Assembly: GCF_000003815.2 (NCBI RefSeq)
Contig: NC_049982.1
Location: 15,108,769 to 15,172,768, forward strand
Source of the DNA: Branchiostoma floridae
Lineage: Eukaryota > Chordata > Leptocardii > Amphioxiformes > Branchiostomatidae
Reading direction: 5' to 3'
Length of the DNA stretch: 64,000 nucleotides
The notes under the pieces were generated by a model. That model did not search any database. It was not told where the DNA came from and worked only from the letters and a program-made list of their open reading frames with translations. The translations under genes and the position numbers were made by a program. Of the stretch, positions 14,103-26,897 are shown in pieces. Positions within the stretch are counted from its first letter, which is position 1. Each line of letters opens with the position of its first letter.

Positions 14103-14254
14103 CTTATGCACCAGGCTAGAACAAGTCACGTGACCTCTTCCGGACTCTACAGTACAGTACAGGTCTACAACCAGACATACACATTGATGATTTTCCTTCA
14201 CCAACTACTAAATCTTTGTGTGTTTTGTTGTTTTCCCCCCATCTTCCAACCAAC

Positions 14255-14331
14255 TGGCATGGGTGCCGTCCGATTACTAATACTTTACTTTAAATTAGTA
14301 AGCCCGTAGTAATCGGATGGTACCCAGGCTA
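14255..14331. mobile_element. Mini foldback element of the TGGGTACCATCCG family
   Basis: Left GGGTGCCGTCCGATTACTA and right TAGTAATCGGATGGTACCC form arms of about 20 bp with two mismatches around a short loop. The outer ends resemble those of the element at 24002-24346 (TAGC...GGGTACCATCCGG). Flanking CCAAC is repeated on both sides. It is 77 bp and probably an internally deleted copy. Confidence 0.65.
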
Positions 14332-14616
14332 CCAACCTACCGGTCTCATCCAGAATTCCCATCTGGCCAGACATTTTCACATCACATTATATGAAGGCCA
14401 AGATCATGAAGTTACTTATATAACGTTAAGGCTGGTAAATGGAAAATAACAGTGTCCAAGTTCCTCCATAGTGAGGCAAATTCCTTTTCACTCCAAAGAT
14501 TTTGTCCGAAGTAATCAGTGGTGGGCTATTACCTTTGCAAGTACATAATGGGGGAGTGGGGGGGGGGGGTGACATTCCTCAGAATAGCACGCGTATAGTC
14601 CGTTGCAAAGTTATCT

Positions 14617-15018
14617 GTGTGGTTTGCAGATGTTGAAACTGTACGGAAAGAACAAAGAGTCTGCCAATTTTGTACCTCAAACATGGTAGAAGATGAAGTG
14701 CACTTCACTGTTGATTGCGATATGTATGCGAATGATAGAAATACTCTATTTAGTTATATAGAAAGAAGATTCCCTCATTTTAGACACATGAGTAGCACTG
14801 ACAAGTTTATATTTCTCATGCGTCTTGACAAACCGACAATAGCGAAACCCATACAGTCCTACATTTTCACTATTACCAAGAAGCGAGAAGAAGCCGAACT
14901 TTTGTGTTAGACTAGATTTGTGACACTTTTATGTATGTATATATCCTGACTTGTTGTGACCTGTACTTAGCCCGGTTAGGCAAAATTGTACAATAAAGGT
15001 CTTCATTCATTCATTCAA
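14617..15018 (+). mobile_element. Truncated non-LTR retrotransposon (LINE), 3' end
   Basis: The open frame 14617-14910 carries the C-terminal zinc-knuckle-like segment of many LINE proteins: R-V-C-Q-F-C, then V-E-D-E-V-H-F-T-V-D-C-D-M-Y-A. The pattern is C-x2-C ... H-x5-C, at residues 16, 19, 29 and 35. After the stop come about 80 nt of 3' UTR, AATAAA at 14992-14997 and a (TTCA)n tail at 15002-15018. A short-repeat tail instead of poly(A) is typical of L2/CR1-like clades. No reverse transcriptase domain is present, so this is a 5'-truncated dead copy. Confidence 0.78.
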
Positions 15019-18000
15019 TAAAAATAGCCCCTCCCACCGCGAGCCTGTTAAATGGAATATCCCTGACACAGGGTTGGACTCAAATGCCCATTGAAAAGCG
15101 ATTGATCCAGCGGCAGCGACCACTCCCTCACCTGCCGGGTCACTTTCAAGGCACGGAATATCTGCACTGTTCGTGTCAGATCGATAGGGGGCGACAGGAG
15201 GGTGGGGCACAGCAGGGGGTTGTAGTTTTGGCCATCCCTGACCAAATAAGGCCACGTTGTCGCAATGGAACTATGCATATGAACGTTTTGAGACATTTTG
15301 ATTGACCTCTGAGCAAAAGGAAGACGCGACAAAGGCATGTGTTAATTCTGCCAACCGGTGATGAAAAAACAAAGCTGGCAGCAGACCAGAATATTCAAGA
15401 TGGCGACTGAAAATTCGAATGGAGGGCAACTCGAATAAAATTATGAACAAACAGCGCCTCCTGTCCGTGAAAGGGGAGGACAAGTCATGAGCCCAAATTC
15501 CTAACCTAGAGTTAATCATGGTGACTAATGAAACAATGGTAACCCTTTCCTTATCCAACGTATTAAATTTCACACTCACGCTATTGTATTTTTCAAAAGT
15601 TTATTACATCCGTCATAAAGACGAGAATCACCCGTGAGCGAACTGCGGTCTTTAAGGGTTAGTGTCAGTGCTTTCTAAAACATGAAAATTGTTACATTTC
15701 GAAGAGACAGGTAAAAATCTACATGCTTAAGGATCATTCGAGAGAACGGACTGGTTTTATTTCTTTCTTATTCTTCTCCTGAAGTAATCCCGCCTCGTCA
15801 GCAGCCCCTGAATCACCGGTAGAATACCAAAGGAACATCTGTGCCACCGGCCAGCAATCGATATGCGGGGGCAGCTGAAGCGGAACACTGCCAGAGAGCG
15901 CAGGGGCTCCGGCGGGGAGATCCGATCTGCGGAAAACACGGGAAAACGACTGGAGAGGGAAGAATTTGCCGCCAAAATGCACCATTCATCCCTCCGTACT
16001 TTAGTCATACAAAAATAAGAAACAAAAACTTGTGTTGAGTTAGTCACAAAGTCTGAACTGGACATAATCTGACGCTGTATTCATGTTGCTAAGCAGGTGT
16101 AAAATTGCTGTGTTTGATATGTAAAATCCAATCTCATTACAACCTTTACAATCCGATACTTCTCTTATTTTGCGTCTTGGCGGCTGATAACTTTCCACAG
16201 GACGGATTATTACAGACAATTAAAAACAATGAATAGACGTAAAAAAATGGAAACGAAGGAAAATACAAGCTTATAAAGCAGTGACCTAAGCAGTATGATA
16301 GATGCAGGCGATTTTGAAAGCTGCCAAACACATACAGTTCATGCCACAGCTGCTACAAGCTAGATGGCTCGATCACGGACCAAAATTATGAAAAGGCTCT
16401 TCATAGATATAAATCCTAGAAGACAGTAGAGTCTCGCAAATAACTTCGGGTAGACACATGTTTTCGTCGAACTTGAATTGAAAGCATGGATGTAGCTATT
16501 TGATATTCTTTTGTGCCGTCGTGGTTGGCATCTAAACGGTACCAACATATAATAATGATATAATATGGGGGTAGTTCTGACAAAAATAGAAAATTATGAA
16601 TCAACTCATCTAACTAATATAGCTAGTGAATTAGGGCATGTCATATGGTTATCGCCAATTAGGAAGCATACATACAGGGGCCGAAGTACCACCCATAGAT
16701 TCTATTCTAGTAAAATGTGCACGTGATACTTTGACCTGAGCACCTAAGAATCATTCGAATCTCCCGATGCTGTAAGTACCTCTACCAAGGTGGTAATATG
16801 ACCAACTAATGACAACGGTCACAATTGGAAAAGGGGGCCGGCCGTGCACATGCGCAGTTTTCCGGCGTGACCCCTACGTGGCCCCGTGGGCTACCGGGGC
16901 TAGTTTGGGTCACGACCGGGCCCCGGGTTGATTTTAGTCGGATTCTGAATTGAAATCAACCAGTTACCCGGTAACAAATAGACGCCGTGGCGTACCCGTG
17001 AGAACACCAAGAGGTACCCCCGCTGTATCTGGCAGTCCCCCGGGACATGTGGCTTCAGGGCCCGGTTGGGGCTATACCCCCTACGGGCACAGGTGCACAT
17101 ATGACCAAAGTATAACAGGTAGATGAACGCAATACTTAAAATATGTACAATGTGTTTGGACTGTAGCGGCCATTGATAGTAAAGCAACTGTGCAAATTAA
17201 GCGACGATACATTTTAGAGGCCAGGAGGCAGCTACATCTGCACATCCTTGTCTCGACTCTAACATATACATATTTGGAGGCCGGTGGATGCTCGCTGGCC
17301 ATATTTCAGACACACAGGTCTGTATCAATAACAGCAGTCATCAGTCGGGGATCTCTCGCGCAGAGCCATCTCCGCCAGGGGACCTCCCTTGTCAAATTAC
17401 ATACGGCAAGACGTATTGCCGGAGCCAACCGAATGGGGGCGCGGATGGGGAGACAAAACCTGCAGAGACGGTCTATTTGCGGTATGGTTGGTTGAAATGG
17501 CGGCTACAATACAACCTCCAAGGCCGCCCGCTGGCCCAAATACGTTCACGTTAATCTTAACATGCAACGTTGTACCATTTTTAATGATCAGCAACTTAAG
17601 GATTGGTAATCATTAAATCCAAGGAAACTGTTGAAAATTAGCGAGAGCTGATATTGTAAGAACGAATTGAAACTACGTAAGACGCCATTTCCCATCAATC
17701 CAAAGTAGAAATGCAGCCTTTAAGCACGTTGTAAACGTACAATAAATGGAGACGATATAGGGATAATCTATGCTTAAATGTCAATTCGTAGAGAGAGAAG
17801 ATTCTATGACTTGCTGGGAGGTCCAATGTAGGGTGTTCCACAGGAATGCTTCAGCTCAAGTTGTACAATTTCAGACGAGGACAAAATTTCTAAAATTATC
17901 GGGAAATTGACAAATACTTTTCAGATCAGACAGATCAGACGATCACACACTTCTTAATTTCTTCTTAATTTCGACCCTCTTCTGAACGCCTACACTAAAA

Positions 18001-19445
18001 TGAGACTAAAATGCGGAGAGTTTTATCATACGTTCCAGTGTGATGGGGTTATATCAGGACAAGTGGTCTAACAGTGTCAACATAATACAGTAATATCACG
18101 GGATCCTGTGCGCAGGCCATCACCTTATCACCGTACGTCATGTTGCTATTCGTGCTCTGATAACGATAAGGTAGGAATATTACAGGTAAACCTAACACAG
18201 GTGAGAAATGCCAGCAGCAAAAATGCCCAAAGCTTATGATGATCCGCTCTACCACATTGACCTCTGACCTACTCCTGCGAGTCAAAGGAAGATTACTTTA
18301 TCCCCCTGACATACGCTGATGTTTACTTGTGATAACAGTCATAAACTAATTTGTCTTTCTAGTTCAGACAAGGGTCAATTTAGTGTCAAAATGCCGAATA
18401 GCCAGGCACTTTGATTCGAAGGGCATGACGGGACAGGGATGGGTGAGCAGATACAGCTCCAGCCGTGTTTCTGAACGACATGCTGTGTTGATCAGCAAAT
18501 CTACATTTGTGTCAAAGGTTTTAGAAAAAAAATTCCAAAGACATGAGAATTGCTTGATTGGTTGAAGTCGACATATTCTGTAGTACTATTGCACGCCGAA
18601 GAAGTTAAACAACATGTTGGTACCACTATCGCATGATGATCGTGACGTTTTTTCTTTAAATTTAGGCTTTGTACACTAACGTGTACAAAACCTATAATTC
18701 AGGAATTCTACGTCCTTTCTATCAATCACTCCGTCTCGTCTTCCTAGGAAAAAAACATGAACTTTGAACTTTGGTACAACGTTAATTTTGTTCGGAAGGT
18801 CTTAACAGTTGATTCAGCTGTTGGTTTATGAAAATAGGAGTGCACTCTTCCCCATTTCGCTTACCATTTATCATTTGAGTGGGTACCTAAGTATATGCTA
18901 ATCCCGTGCAGCCGTTTGGCGGAATGTACCTCTTGGACTGCACAGCTCTCCACGTTCACGCTTCAGACAGGGAAGGATCGTATTCTTTTTGGGACAATCA
19001 TGCATGCGTCCTGCAAAATTTAGTTGTCTTGTTTCGGAAAAGACTGCCAAGAATAGATCTTGGTCAGTGGGTAGTTGACTCTGTCACAGCCTGCTTACAA
19101 ACTTCTAAGGCATCAACATCGCATGATGACATGTAATACGACGAACATGACAGCGCCGTTAGATAAACAAGGTAAACAAACGGACGACATGTACACAATG
19201 GAGCTTTCATCAACTTTATAATACAATACAAGCAAGTGACAGACAGACACACGCATGCTGGGCTTTAGGGACATTTTTACATCGGAAATAAATCAGCAAG
19301 CCCTTCTACGTCACAGGTGGCCGCTGTCGTGGTATCAATCAGCATTTGATATGACAACACTCGTTTTCATCTCCATTCATCCTATTCCCCACAAACCGTT
19401 AGAAAAGTGTTTAGAAAATGTGAATTTTGATATCATATCATTCCA
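15019..19445. other. Non-coding stretch
   Basis: There is a GC-rich portion at about 16.84-17.1 kb with GGGCCCGGTTGG and GACCGGGCCCCGG, suggesting a degraded inverted-repeat element. Overlapping frames at 17.2-17.6 kb are open on both strands with no recognised product. Confidence 0.5.
18664..18693. repeat. Short inverted repeat (13-bp arms)
   Basis: AGGCTTTGTACAC, four bases, then GTGTACAAAACCT. One mismatch per arm pair. No function is known. Confidence 0.5.
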
Positions 19446-19620
19446 GGGTTATATGACCCGACCGGGACCCGGTCTGTTTGCGGGAAGTGAAAATAAAAGT
19501 ATACACCAAGCATATACACAAATCTTGATCTTTACTCTTTGTGTGCTTTCTTGTCTTTTGCATCATACGTTTCATCCCCGCAAACTACCCGTCCGTGCGC
19601 CGGTTTGGAAATATGACCCC
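19446..19620. mobile_element. Probable MITE with about 45-bp imperfect inverted repeats
   Basis: GGGTTATATGACCC at 19446 pairs imperfectly with GGAAATATGACCCC ending at 19620. GTTTGCGGGAAGTGAAA pairs with TTTCATCCCCGCAAAC further in. The arms are about 45 bp with several mismatches. A clear target duplication was not found. Confidence 0.5.
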
Positions 19621-19743
19621 AGCATCACGTGGATGCTGGTATCACGCATGCTCTAAAACACATTTATACGTGCTGTTATATAGTAAAAGATATTAAACTA
19701 CACTACTTCAAAGCACATAGTGAAAAGACATAGTACGTAATGA

Positions 19744-19803
19744 CACGTGTGCACGTGAAACATAGACATGAAGCATGCGTGCGCATCACACATCTGTCAC
19801 GTG
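19744..19803. promoter_or_regulatory. Cluster of three CACGTG E-boxes
   Basis: CACGTG occurs at 19744-19749, 19752-19757 and 19798-19803, with GCAGGTGAC soon after. This density is unusual for the region. There is no associated gene model. Confidence 0.35.
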
Positions 19804-20099
19804 ACTCACTGGTGTGCAGGTGACGGAATGCCGGGATAGCATACCGGTTGATGGAGGAGATGAGTAGTGGTGCTGGTGAGAATGAATCACGGCATGCAAA
19901 AGGAGAACTACAGCTCTACCTCACTACGTCGGGGAGGCCATGGCGACTACACCACGCAGGCAGAGAGTTGAGATCGGGGTAGTTTCGGGGCCTACTGCCA
20001 GTGCTGGTTCTGCAGGGAAAGGATAACACATGGTCAGCCACCAGAAGGGTTCGTCAGGGGGAGGGGTGACAAAGGAGGTGGAGAAGGGCTGTTCCGGAC

Positions 20100-20227
20100 T
20101 AGTCTCTACCAGACTCCGTAGGTTGGAAACTACTCCTCTGGCCGGTTAGTTCATCTGGCGTATAAAACCGTCTGTTTGGCCAATGTCAGTTATCTTTCCA
20201 CCAACCTATAGAATCTGGTAAAGACTA
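20100..20227. mobile_element. Short diverged MITE of the TAGTCTCTACC family
   Basis: The left end TAGTCTCTACCAGACTCC at 20100-20117 matches the element at 28724. The right end AGAATCTGGTAAAGACTA (to 20227) is its reverse complement with a few changes. The internal CTCCTCTGGCCGG also resembles the other copy. The flanks GTTCCGGAC and GCTCCGAGC agree at 6 of 9 positions, consistent with an old 9-bp target duplication. It is 128 bp long. Confidence 0.75.
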
Positions 20228-20236
20228 GCTCCGAGC

Positions 20237-22013
20237 AGTTAACCGCCCGAGTGTTAGGCACCGATTAAAAGGCCTGCTGGTAACCGGTCCAGACACTCGG
20301 AATGTTAAACGTCTGGAGGTGGCGGTCGGAATTTGTTTTGTTTTTTATCCCCGTCTATCTGGTCCCTTTCAGATCTAATTTGATTTTGGTTTCATTTGAT
20401 TTACGAATAAAACTCCGACCTGCCACATCCGTCAACAGATCAGCCCTAATGCCGGTTCCATAAAGGGGAGAAGAATAGTAGAGCGACAAGACAAATATTC
20501 GTTCCAAATCCCCAACCCTTTTCCTTTTTCAGGTGTGTAATATTCAACTACTAGTAACCCTAGCTTGAGTTCCCTTACACACCCACCAAGACAACCGACC
20601 CACCCACACACACAGGAACAGATTGTCTTGTCCCTCCACAACCATTCCCCTTCATAAAACCGTGTACAGGGTTAGTATGGTTAGCGTACCAGACTGGAAT
20701 ACTATAATCGTTACTTTGATTGCTGGCCATTCCGTGTAGAAAGTATCAGAACCTAAAATGATGCCTGATTTGAATTAAAAACAAGGGTTTTGCAGTGGAC
20801 ATGAATACTGACTAAAAAGACTTGAAAGTTAGTAGTTGTAAGTAAGTGAATTGATTAATTGATCCAGTAATATACTGGCACCATTCCATTCCGTGTGATA
20901 AACAAGAATGAATGGCCATGAGCATAGCAGAGGGTTATGGTAGTGTGGCTTTACGTTGGCTAAACCTTATAGTGTAGGCTTCCGTTTCCCTTACTTCTTT
21001 AATTCACCACAGAAGATAACAACCATTTCCCCTGTTATTCTAAAAATTAGCTCTGCTCAATGTAATTCTCTTAGTCAATAAATGCCAACCTCATGAATGT
21101 GCTTTTTACTGGGCTACGTAGGCTAGTTTTGGTCGTGGGGAGGTCCCAAGTAGTGCATTATTGCAGTCCTGAATGACCGTGTGATATAACGATGTATCGC
21201 TAGAGGGACCTTCAAGTCAGGGGCAAGGCTACCAGCTTTGTTCAGAGAAGTAGTATGTTGGTAGATACAAAATATTCTAAGAGATAGGTGTACACACGGA
21301 ATTATATAGATATCAAAGCATTTTCTAGTGGAACCACCAATGATTTTGTTTTTTGCCATGCACAATTGTACTGGACGATTTGCTATGTGACTGAAGGAAA
21401 ATAGGTAAGGGTAAGGGTAAAGGTAAGTACCATACTACGCGGCTTGAAGCAATGTAGTATGATATCCAGGCCTAGCCTCAGGGTGTGACAAACGGCTCGA
21501 TGAAACATAACCAGCCGACGCCACATACTCATGAGGCTGGTGTGTTATGACGAAGGGTGTCCTTTCCTTCATTGAGGAGGAACGACACAGTCACAAAGCA
21601 AGCATGCTCCGTACCAGTTCTGTTTTGTGTGCTTTAAACATTTCGTCTGATGCGGTGCAAAAGTGTACGTAGGCTCAAGATAAGTCCTTAAGATTTAAAG
21701 TGACGAAAAACTTCTTTCAAATCCCATTCCAACATAACACTTCAAGGCTACCAAAGTCCCTGGCTTCATATTGTCTAAGGCGCCCTGTCTCCCGTAACCT
21801 ACTTCGTAGGACGAAGACGCAGACATATGTAGGGGATGACCTTCGGCCAGGACACGTGTACATTATAGGCTCACGCAAACCGCCATGTTATTGGACATGA
21901 AGGCACTTTTATGGCGTTTCCTGTCGATTCGTTATACGTTAATGTATTCCGAAGTGCCCACTTTACTCACAGCACTGTTTTCCCTACTTGACATGGCATG
22001 AGTGGACAGTCCT
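20237..22013. other. Non-coding stretch
   Basis: No gene seen. A small hairpin ATACTAC...GTAGTAT lies near 21433-21463. Confidence 0.5.
21404..21427. repeat. GGTAAG simple repeat
   Basis: Four imperfect AGGGTAAG/AGGTAAG units. Confidence 0.7.
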
Positions 22014-22372
22014 TTGGTGGAGGACTTGGGTGGAGGAGGTTGGGTGGAGGTACTGTCCTTGGGTGGAGGAGGTTGGGTGGAGGTACTCTCCTTGGGTGGA
22101 GGAGGTTGGGTGGAGGTACTGTCCTTGGGTGGAGGAGGTTGAGTGGAGGTACTGTCCTTGGGTAGAGGAGGTGGGTTGGAGGAACTGTCCTTGGGTGTAG
22201 AAGGTAAGGTGGAGGAACTGTCCTTGGGTGGAGGAAGCAGGGTGGAAGAACTGTCCTTGGGTGGAGGAACTGTCCTTGGGTGGAGAGGTTGGGTGGAGGA
22301 ACTGTCCTTGGATGTAGAAGGTAGAGTAGAGGAACTGTCCTTGGGTGGAGGAGGTAAGGTGGAGAAACAGTC
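22014..22372. repeat. 33-bp minisatellite with an open reading frame on the minus strand
   Basis: The unit is built from ACTGTCCTTGGGTGGAGG and AGGTTGGGTGGAGGT, 33 bp, about 11 copies of varying similarity. Read on the minus strand (22381 to 21932) it encodes 11-residue repeats K-D-S-T-S-T-Q-P-P-P-P in a 149-codon frame. Near 22255-22290 a short unit and a 1-base deletion shift the register. No family is recognised. Because 33 is a multiple of three, open frames are expected by chance, so coding is doubtful. Confidence 0.9.
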
Positions 22373-22443
22373 CACTTTCATATCACATCACAGGTTCTTT
22401 GATGTTTTCGTTGTTTTGCTCACAAAAGACCGATGTGTATATA

Positions 22444-22491
22444 GTTATTAACGATTCTTACCATATATATATGGGAAGAATTGTTAATAAC
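22444..22491. repeat. 48-bp near-perfect palindrome
   Basis: GTTATTAACGATTCTTACC at the left is mirrored by GGGAAGAATTGTTAATAAC at the right across an AT-only centre, with two mismatches. It can form a hairpin with almost no loop. It could be a mini foldback element; it is too tight a loop for a typical miRNA precursor. Confidence 0.6.
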
Positions 22492-23993
22492 ACGATAAAT
22501 GTTATGAACTACACCGTAGAAGAAGTGCTGAATACGTAAGACATACACAATATGATACACGTATCTCCTCAATTCAGTCTGTTCGTAAAATCTGTCTAAG
22601 GGTTTAAAATTAACTAACTTCCCCGAATCCATATCTTGAAATGTCAGTTGACACTGAAATTAAAATCGAACTGACTACCTGTTACCCGGACCTAGATACG
22701 GCAGCTTATTGGTTGAGATCACCACGTGACCATTTAATCTGCGCCACAGAAGATGGAATGAGTGACGTCACGAACCAAATTAACATTGATCTTTGAACAC
22801 CTGTCACGGTACAGCGTCCGAATAGGTCAATGATGGGGCAGTTAGGCGGCTTTGTTCCCGGAGGCGCTCTTCTTGGCGCGGGGGATTGGGGAGATAACGT
22901 CAGAACAAGAAAACCGGCCTCTAATTCAAGTTTCATTCAGTTGGAGAATTCTGAATGAATTTTGATTTACAACACTTTTAGGAAAAGGAGACTCTATGAA
23001 CCAATTGCCATCTCGTCTCTCTACTGAAATGCTCTCCTCTATGAATATTGAATACGTCTCAATAACCAACACTCAGCTTCTGTGTCATACTTGTCTACAC
23101 CAGAGAATATCGTCTTAATGAAGGCTTCCGTTGCCCCTTGATATTGATGGTATTTTCTCAGAGAAAGCTCGGTTATGGGTCATTTCAGTGGGTGCGATTG
23201 CGTCAGCCCTCTTGGTTTCCTATTACGCCTGGCTTCGTCAGGCGTGGAAAGGTTACTGATGCAAGTGTAAATATGTGTATACCTGGTTTTGATCACCAAA
23301 TACATATGTGTATATTTATCCATTATTGAACTAGAGATGTCCTGAGTCTGTCTTGCGTTCTTGAGATTATTGTACCTGCCCCCTGTAACTTGTACGGCAA
23401 ATAAATATGTATACGGCACGACTGTTACGGTTGATAACCTTACACTTATCCAGATTCGCGAGGTAAGCCACACTATGGCTCAAAATGACACAACTAGCAA
23501 GTTCGTTACAGACATGGAACCGTTCCGTCCGGCAGATAGCCGATTGGTCAAGTCTAATGTTTCGCGTTTAAAAAAAACAAATTCTGCCCCAATATGACAA
23601 TGAGCAGGATTATTGACTCGAATTTAGGCATTAAGAGATCCTGTTTCACAGATCGATAGGTAATGTGTCGTTAGATTACCGCTTCAGCTGTTAATCCCAA
23701 TCAGCCAAAGGCGCTATCGACCAGTGGGCGACATCGTTCGTTGTCAGGCGATACCAACTGAAAGGGTGATTTTACCTATCCGACATGTACAATATCTGGA
23801 TCAGTCCATTTGGGAGCCTGAACGGGAAAACGCGTCTTACTGAAGGACTCACCTCACCTCACCTCACAAACTCTATTTCCATGAAATGGTGCAATGTTCG
23901 TACGGAAAAAGGAATGCGCCCCCTCAAAATATAAATGGAATGACCGTAGTAACGTCATAAGGTTAGTTGATGTCAAGTCTGTCGGCCATTTCC
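22492..23993. other. Non-coding stretch with CRE-like site
   Basis: GTGACGTCAC near 22762 is a perfect CRE palindrome core. No gene recognised. Confidence 0.5.
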
Positions 23994-24001
23994 ACTCACG
24001 T

Positions 24002-24346
24002 TAGCTTGGGTACCATCCGGATAGTAGTTCGCTCCGACTTTTATCATACACTATTAAACGTTACAGTCGTTTCTCTGCTATTCCGTCTGGGAACCTTGAC
24101 ATCTCTGCCATCTGGAATCGTCCAAAATCCTACATATGAGCGAGTTAAGGAATGGGCTAAAGCGTTCGAACAGGCGTTCCAACCTACGAAACCCCTTTGT
24201 CTCCTTGTGGGATGGACTGTTGTCATCGAACGAGTGCTCTAGAATATAATTCGCTCATCAAGTGACGTCACCACCAATAAAGTACCCTGGACGGGTAGCA
24301 GAAGTTAACATAGGATCGAACTTCTACCCGGATAGTACCCGGGCTA
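24002..24346. mobile_element. Inverted-repeat element, 345 bp, TGGGTACCATCCGG family
   Basis: The left end TAGCTTGGGTACCATCCGG and right end CCCGGATAGTACCCGGGCTA are imperfect inverted repeats continuing for about 34 bp. The flanks ACTCACGT (23994-24001) and ACTCACAA (24347-24354) agree at 6 of 8 positions, suggesting an 8-bp target duplication as in hAT elements. The open frames inside are not recognisable. Confidence 0.7.
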
Positions 24347-26897
24347 ACTCACAATGATTTTCTCTTTCATTTTAAATTATAGCACATGGGTGTAAGAGAG
24401 AAGTGAATACTTGTAAGGACATGTTTACTTGGTTTCCTCGTGCGTCCTTTTCTATTCGAGATTAATTTCATAAAAGGTAAATTTTCCGCTATCTGAATCG
24501 CTAACATGAATATCTTTACCTTACATTGTGGGCCTAGATCTGGTTTTTGTTATTTCCCTGTGGTGTGTGCAAATCAGGAGCCAGACCATATACCTTGCGC
24601 GAGCTGTATGATATACGCCTTTAGTGGAACAACAGCAGTCGTGATTTCAGCACCAAGGAAAGAACACGGCCCATTCATACTGCAGGGCAGTTACAGAGAG
24701 TTTCACGTTGTGGTTGAAAACAGATAATTGTATTCGCTTGTGCCTGAAGCTGTATTGATCGGCTAGGGGGAAGGACGGTCCGTGGTGCAGTGGAGGGACT
24801 GAGACCGTTTGCTGGTCAGCATGCATAGACGTACTCGTGTAACGTTATAGATCGTTGCTGTCTGTCGGGAGGATCCTGCTCTTTGATACATATACATGAC
24901 AGTTAGTTTTATCAGCTATTGATACTTTTTGTCTTTGGTTGCATTGATTAATTGGAGAACATCGTTGTCGGTGCTCCACATGAAGAACAATAACCTATAA
25001 TGTTATGTTGATTGAAGAATCATATATTTATGATCTGTTGTCATGGTTTTCTAATCATGGTCTACATTGGTCTAGGTTTGATCCCTATACAGCCTGCCCA
25101 CCATCCCTGCAGAAACTCCACATCGCCATTCTTCCAACCGGCCTACTCCGGACCCAATACATGTTACAAGTAGCGATGTTGGATAATTGCCAGAAGGACA
25201 ACGCACACATCACTGGTTCTGTATGCTCAACAATGGCAGCGATGATTGTGAAAACGTGTAATGTGGAAGCAATGCAAGATGTCAAGTTAAAGCGACCTTT
25301 TCTTTGGAACAATTTAAATGTTTAAGTTTTACGAACACGTCACCAGAAACGGTATATGTTGTACAATGCTAAATTACCTACAATGCTCAAATTGCTATCT
25401 TGTTTTTCTCAGAGGAGGAAAACCAATAAACACCAGACGACGGATGATGTTATAAACACCATTCAGCGGTGTGTTAATCTTGATATAAGTAGAAGCATTA
25501 ACACCAAACGAAGACAAACTGCGCTCCAGCACATTTCCACATCCCTATCACGGCACAGCCTTATCTCTGGAATCTCAGAGATTACGCAAAATCGATAGAT
25601 GCATATTAGGTTACTTCAAAATTAGATGCGGGCATTTTATTAACAAATAGGAAAATTAAGTAGAGCGAAGTCCTAACAGAGTTAGATTTCAGACAGAATG
25701 TACAGATAAACAGCTTCTATTTATACAGCGGGTTTGCTATGTGTAAACTGACTGTGGTTTACTCTGACCCCCACCCTCTGTCGGAACTGCGGTAAGGGGT
25801 CTGACACCGGAACCTCTGGGGACGAGGGTATTGGGCGAATCGCACGCATGCGGCGGCTTGGGTTGACACACGATCCCAGAGAGACTCGTGGGGCCCATCG
25901 CGTATTGTGTGACTGATAGTACAACAACGCGAGGGGCCATTTGGGGATGTGCGAAAATAGGCCTCCCTACGACTTATAGGTGTTTTGTATTCGGGAATGT
26001 AATGGATCTAATGCATGACTGTTATATGGCAGTAATGCTGTTTCTCTCAATCACGGCTCAGATTATTCTATGATTTACCTGAGCCAAGTTTAGAGAAATA
26101 TAGGATTATTTGGATTTATATGTAATCAAACGTTCAGAATATTGTTTAAACAGTGGTATAGGTAATATCGGGAAATAGTCAATGATCTATCGTTCTAGTA
26201 ATGTCTAGCAATGGACGAAAAAATCGAATTATGACATGCGTTGCATTACTGAATTTTGATGATATCTAGCTAATTTCAAGTAATTCTGAGTAAGGTCCTT
26301 AATGTCCAACGCTAAGTCTATAAAACGGTGACATTTCAAGACTACGCCTATACCTGCTAACGACAGAACGTGATTTGGCTAAACGCCCAAAATCAATACT
26401 ACTATATGTCAAGGTAATATTGAGTTAATTAGGAAACGAAACAAAGAAACAAATTGTAGGTTAACACACAAATAAAACCAGCACACTGTGTATAGCGCCA
26501 TAAAATAGCTATGACGTGAAACATAGAACCGATATGGATTATAAGATGAATAGATTCATGCAACAGACTTGCACATGGCTGATATCATCATGATTTCCTT
26601 TGACAATCAGATATTTGGAAAACGTCGTGCGCAATTGAGTGCATGCGTGTTGGAATAGGTCTTCCAAATATTTATTTAATCGCAATCCCGCTATGTCCTG
26701 CGTTGTTCTTTCTGTAAACGAGATCCAAAATAGTTCCGTGCCTGTATATATCGACGGGACGTGTTTCATGGTTTGTGTGTCCACCATGCCTGCCAGGTGT
26801 GTCAAAAGACATGTGTCTCGACGGCCTTTTGACCTGAGCGTTCTGTAGTGACAATGGTACTGCTTAGGAAATTTTTTCTTTGTCATTGTGACTTACC

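Noticed and set aside
19255-19656. 133-codon plus-strand open frame
   Set aside because: It overlaps a probable inverted-repeat element, and the translation shows no domain.
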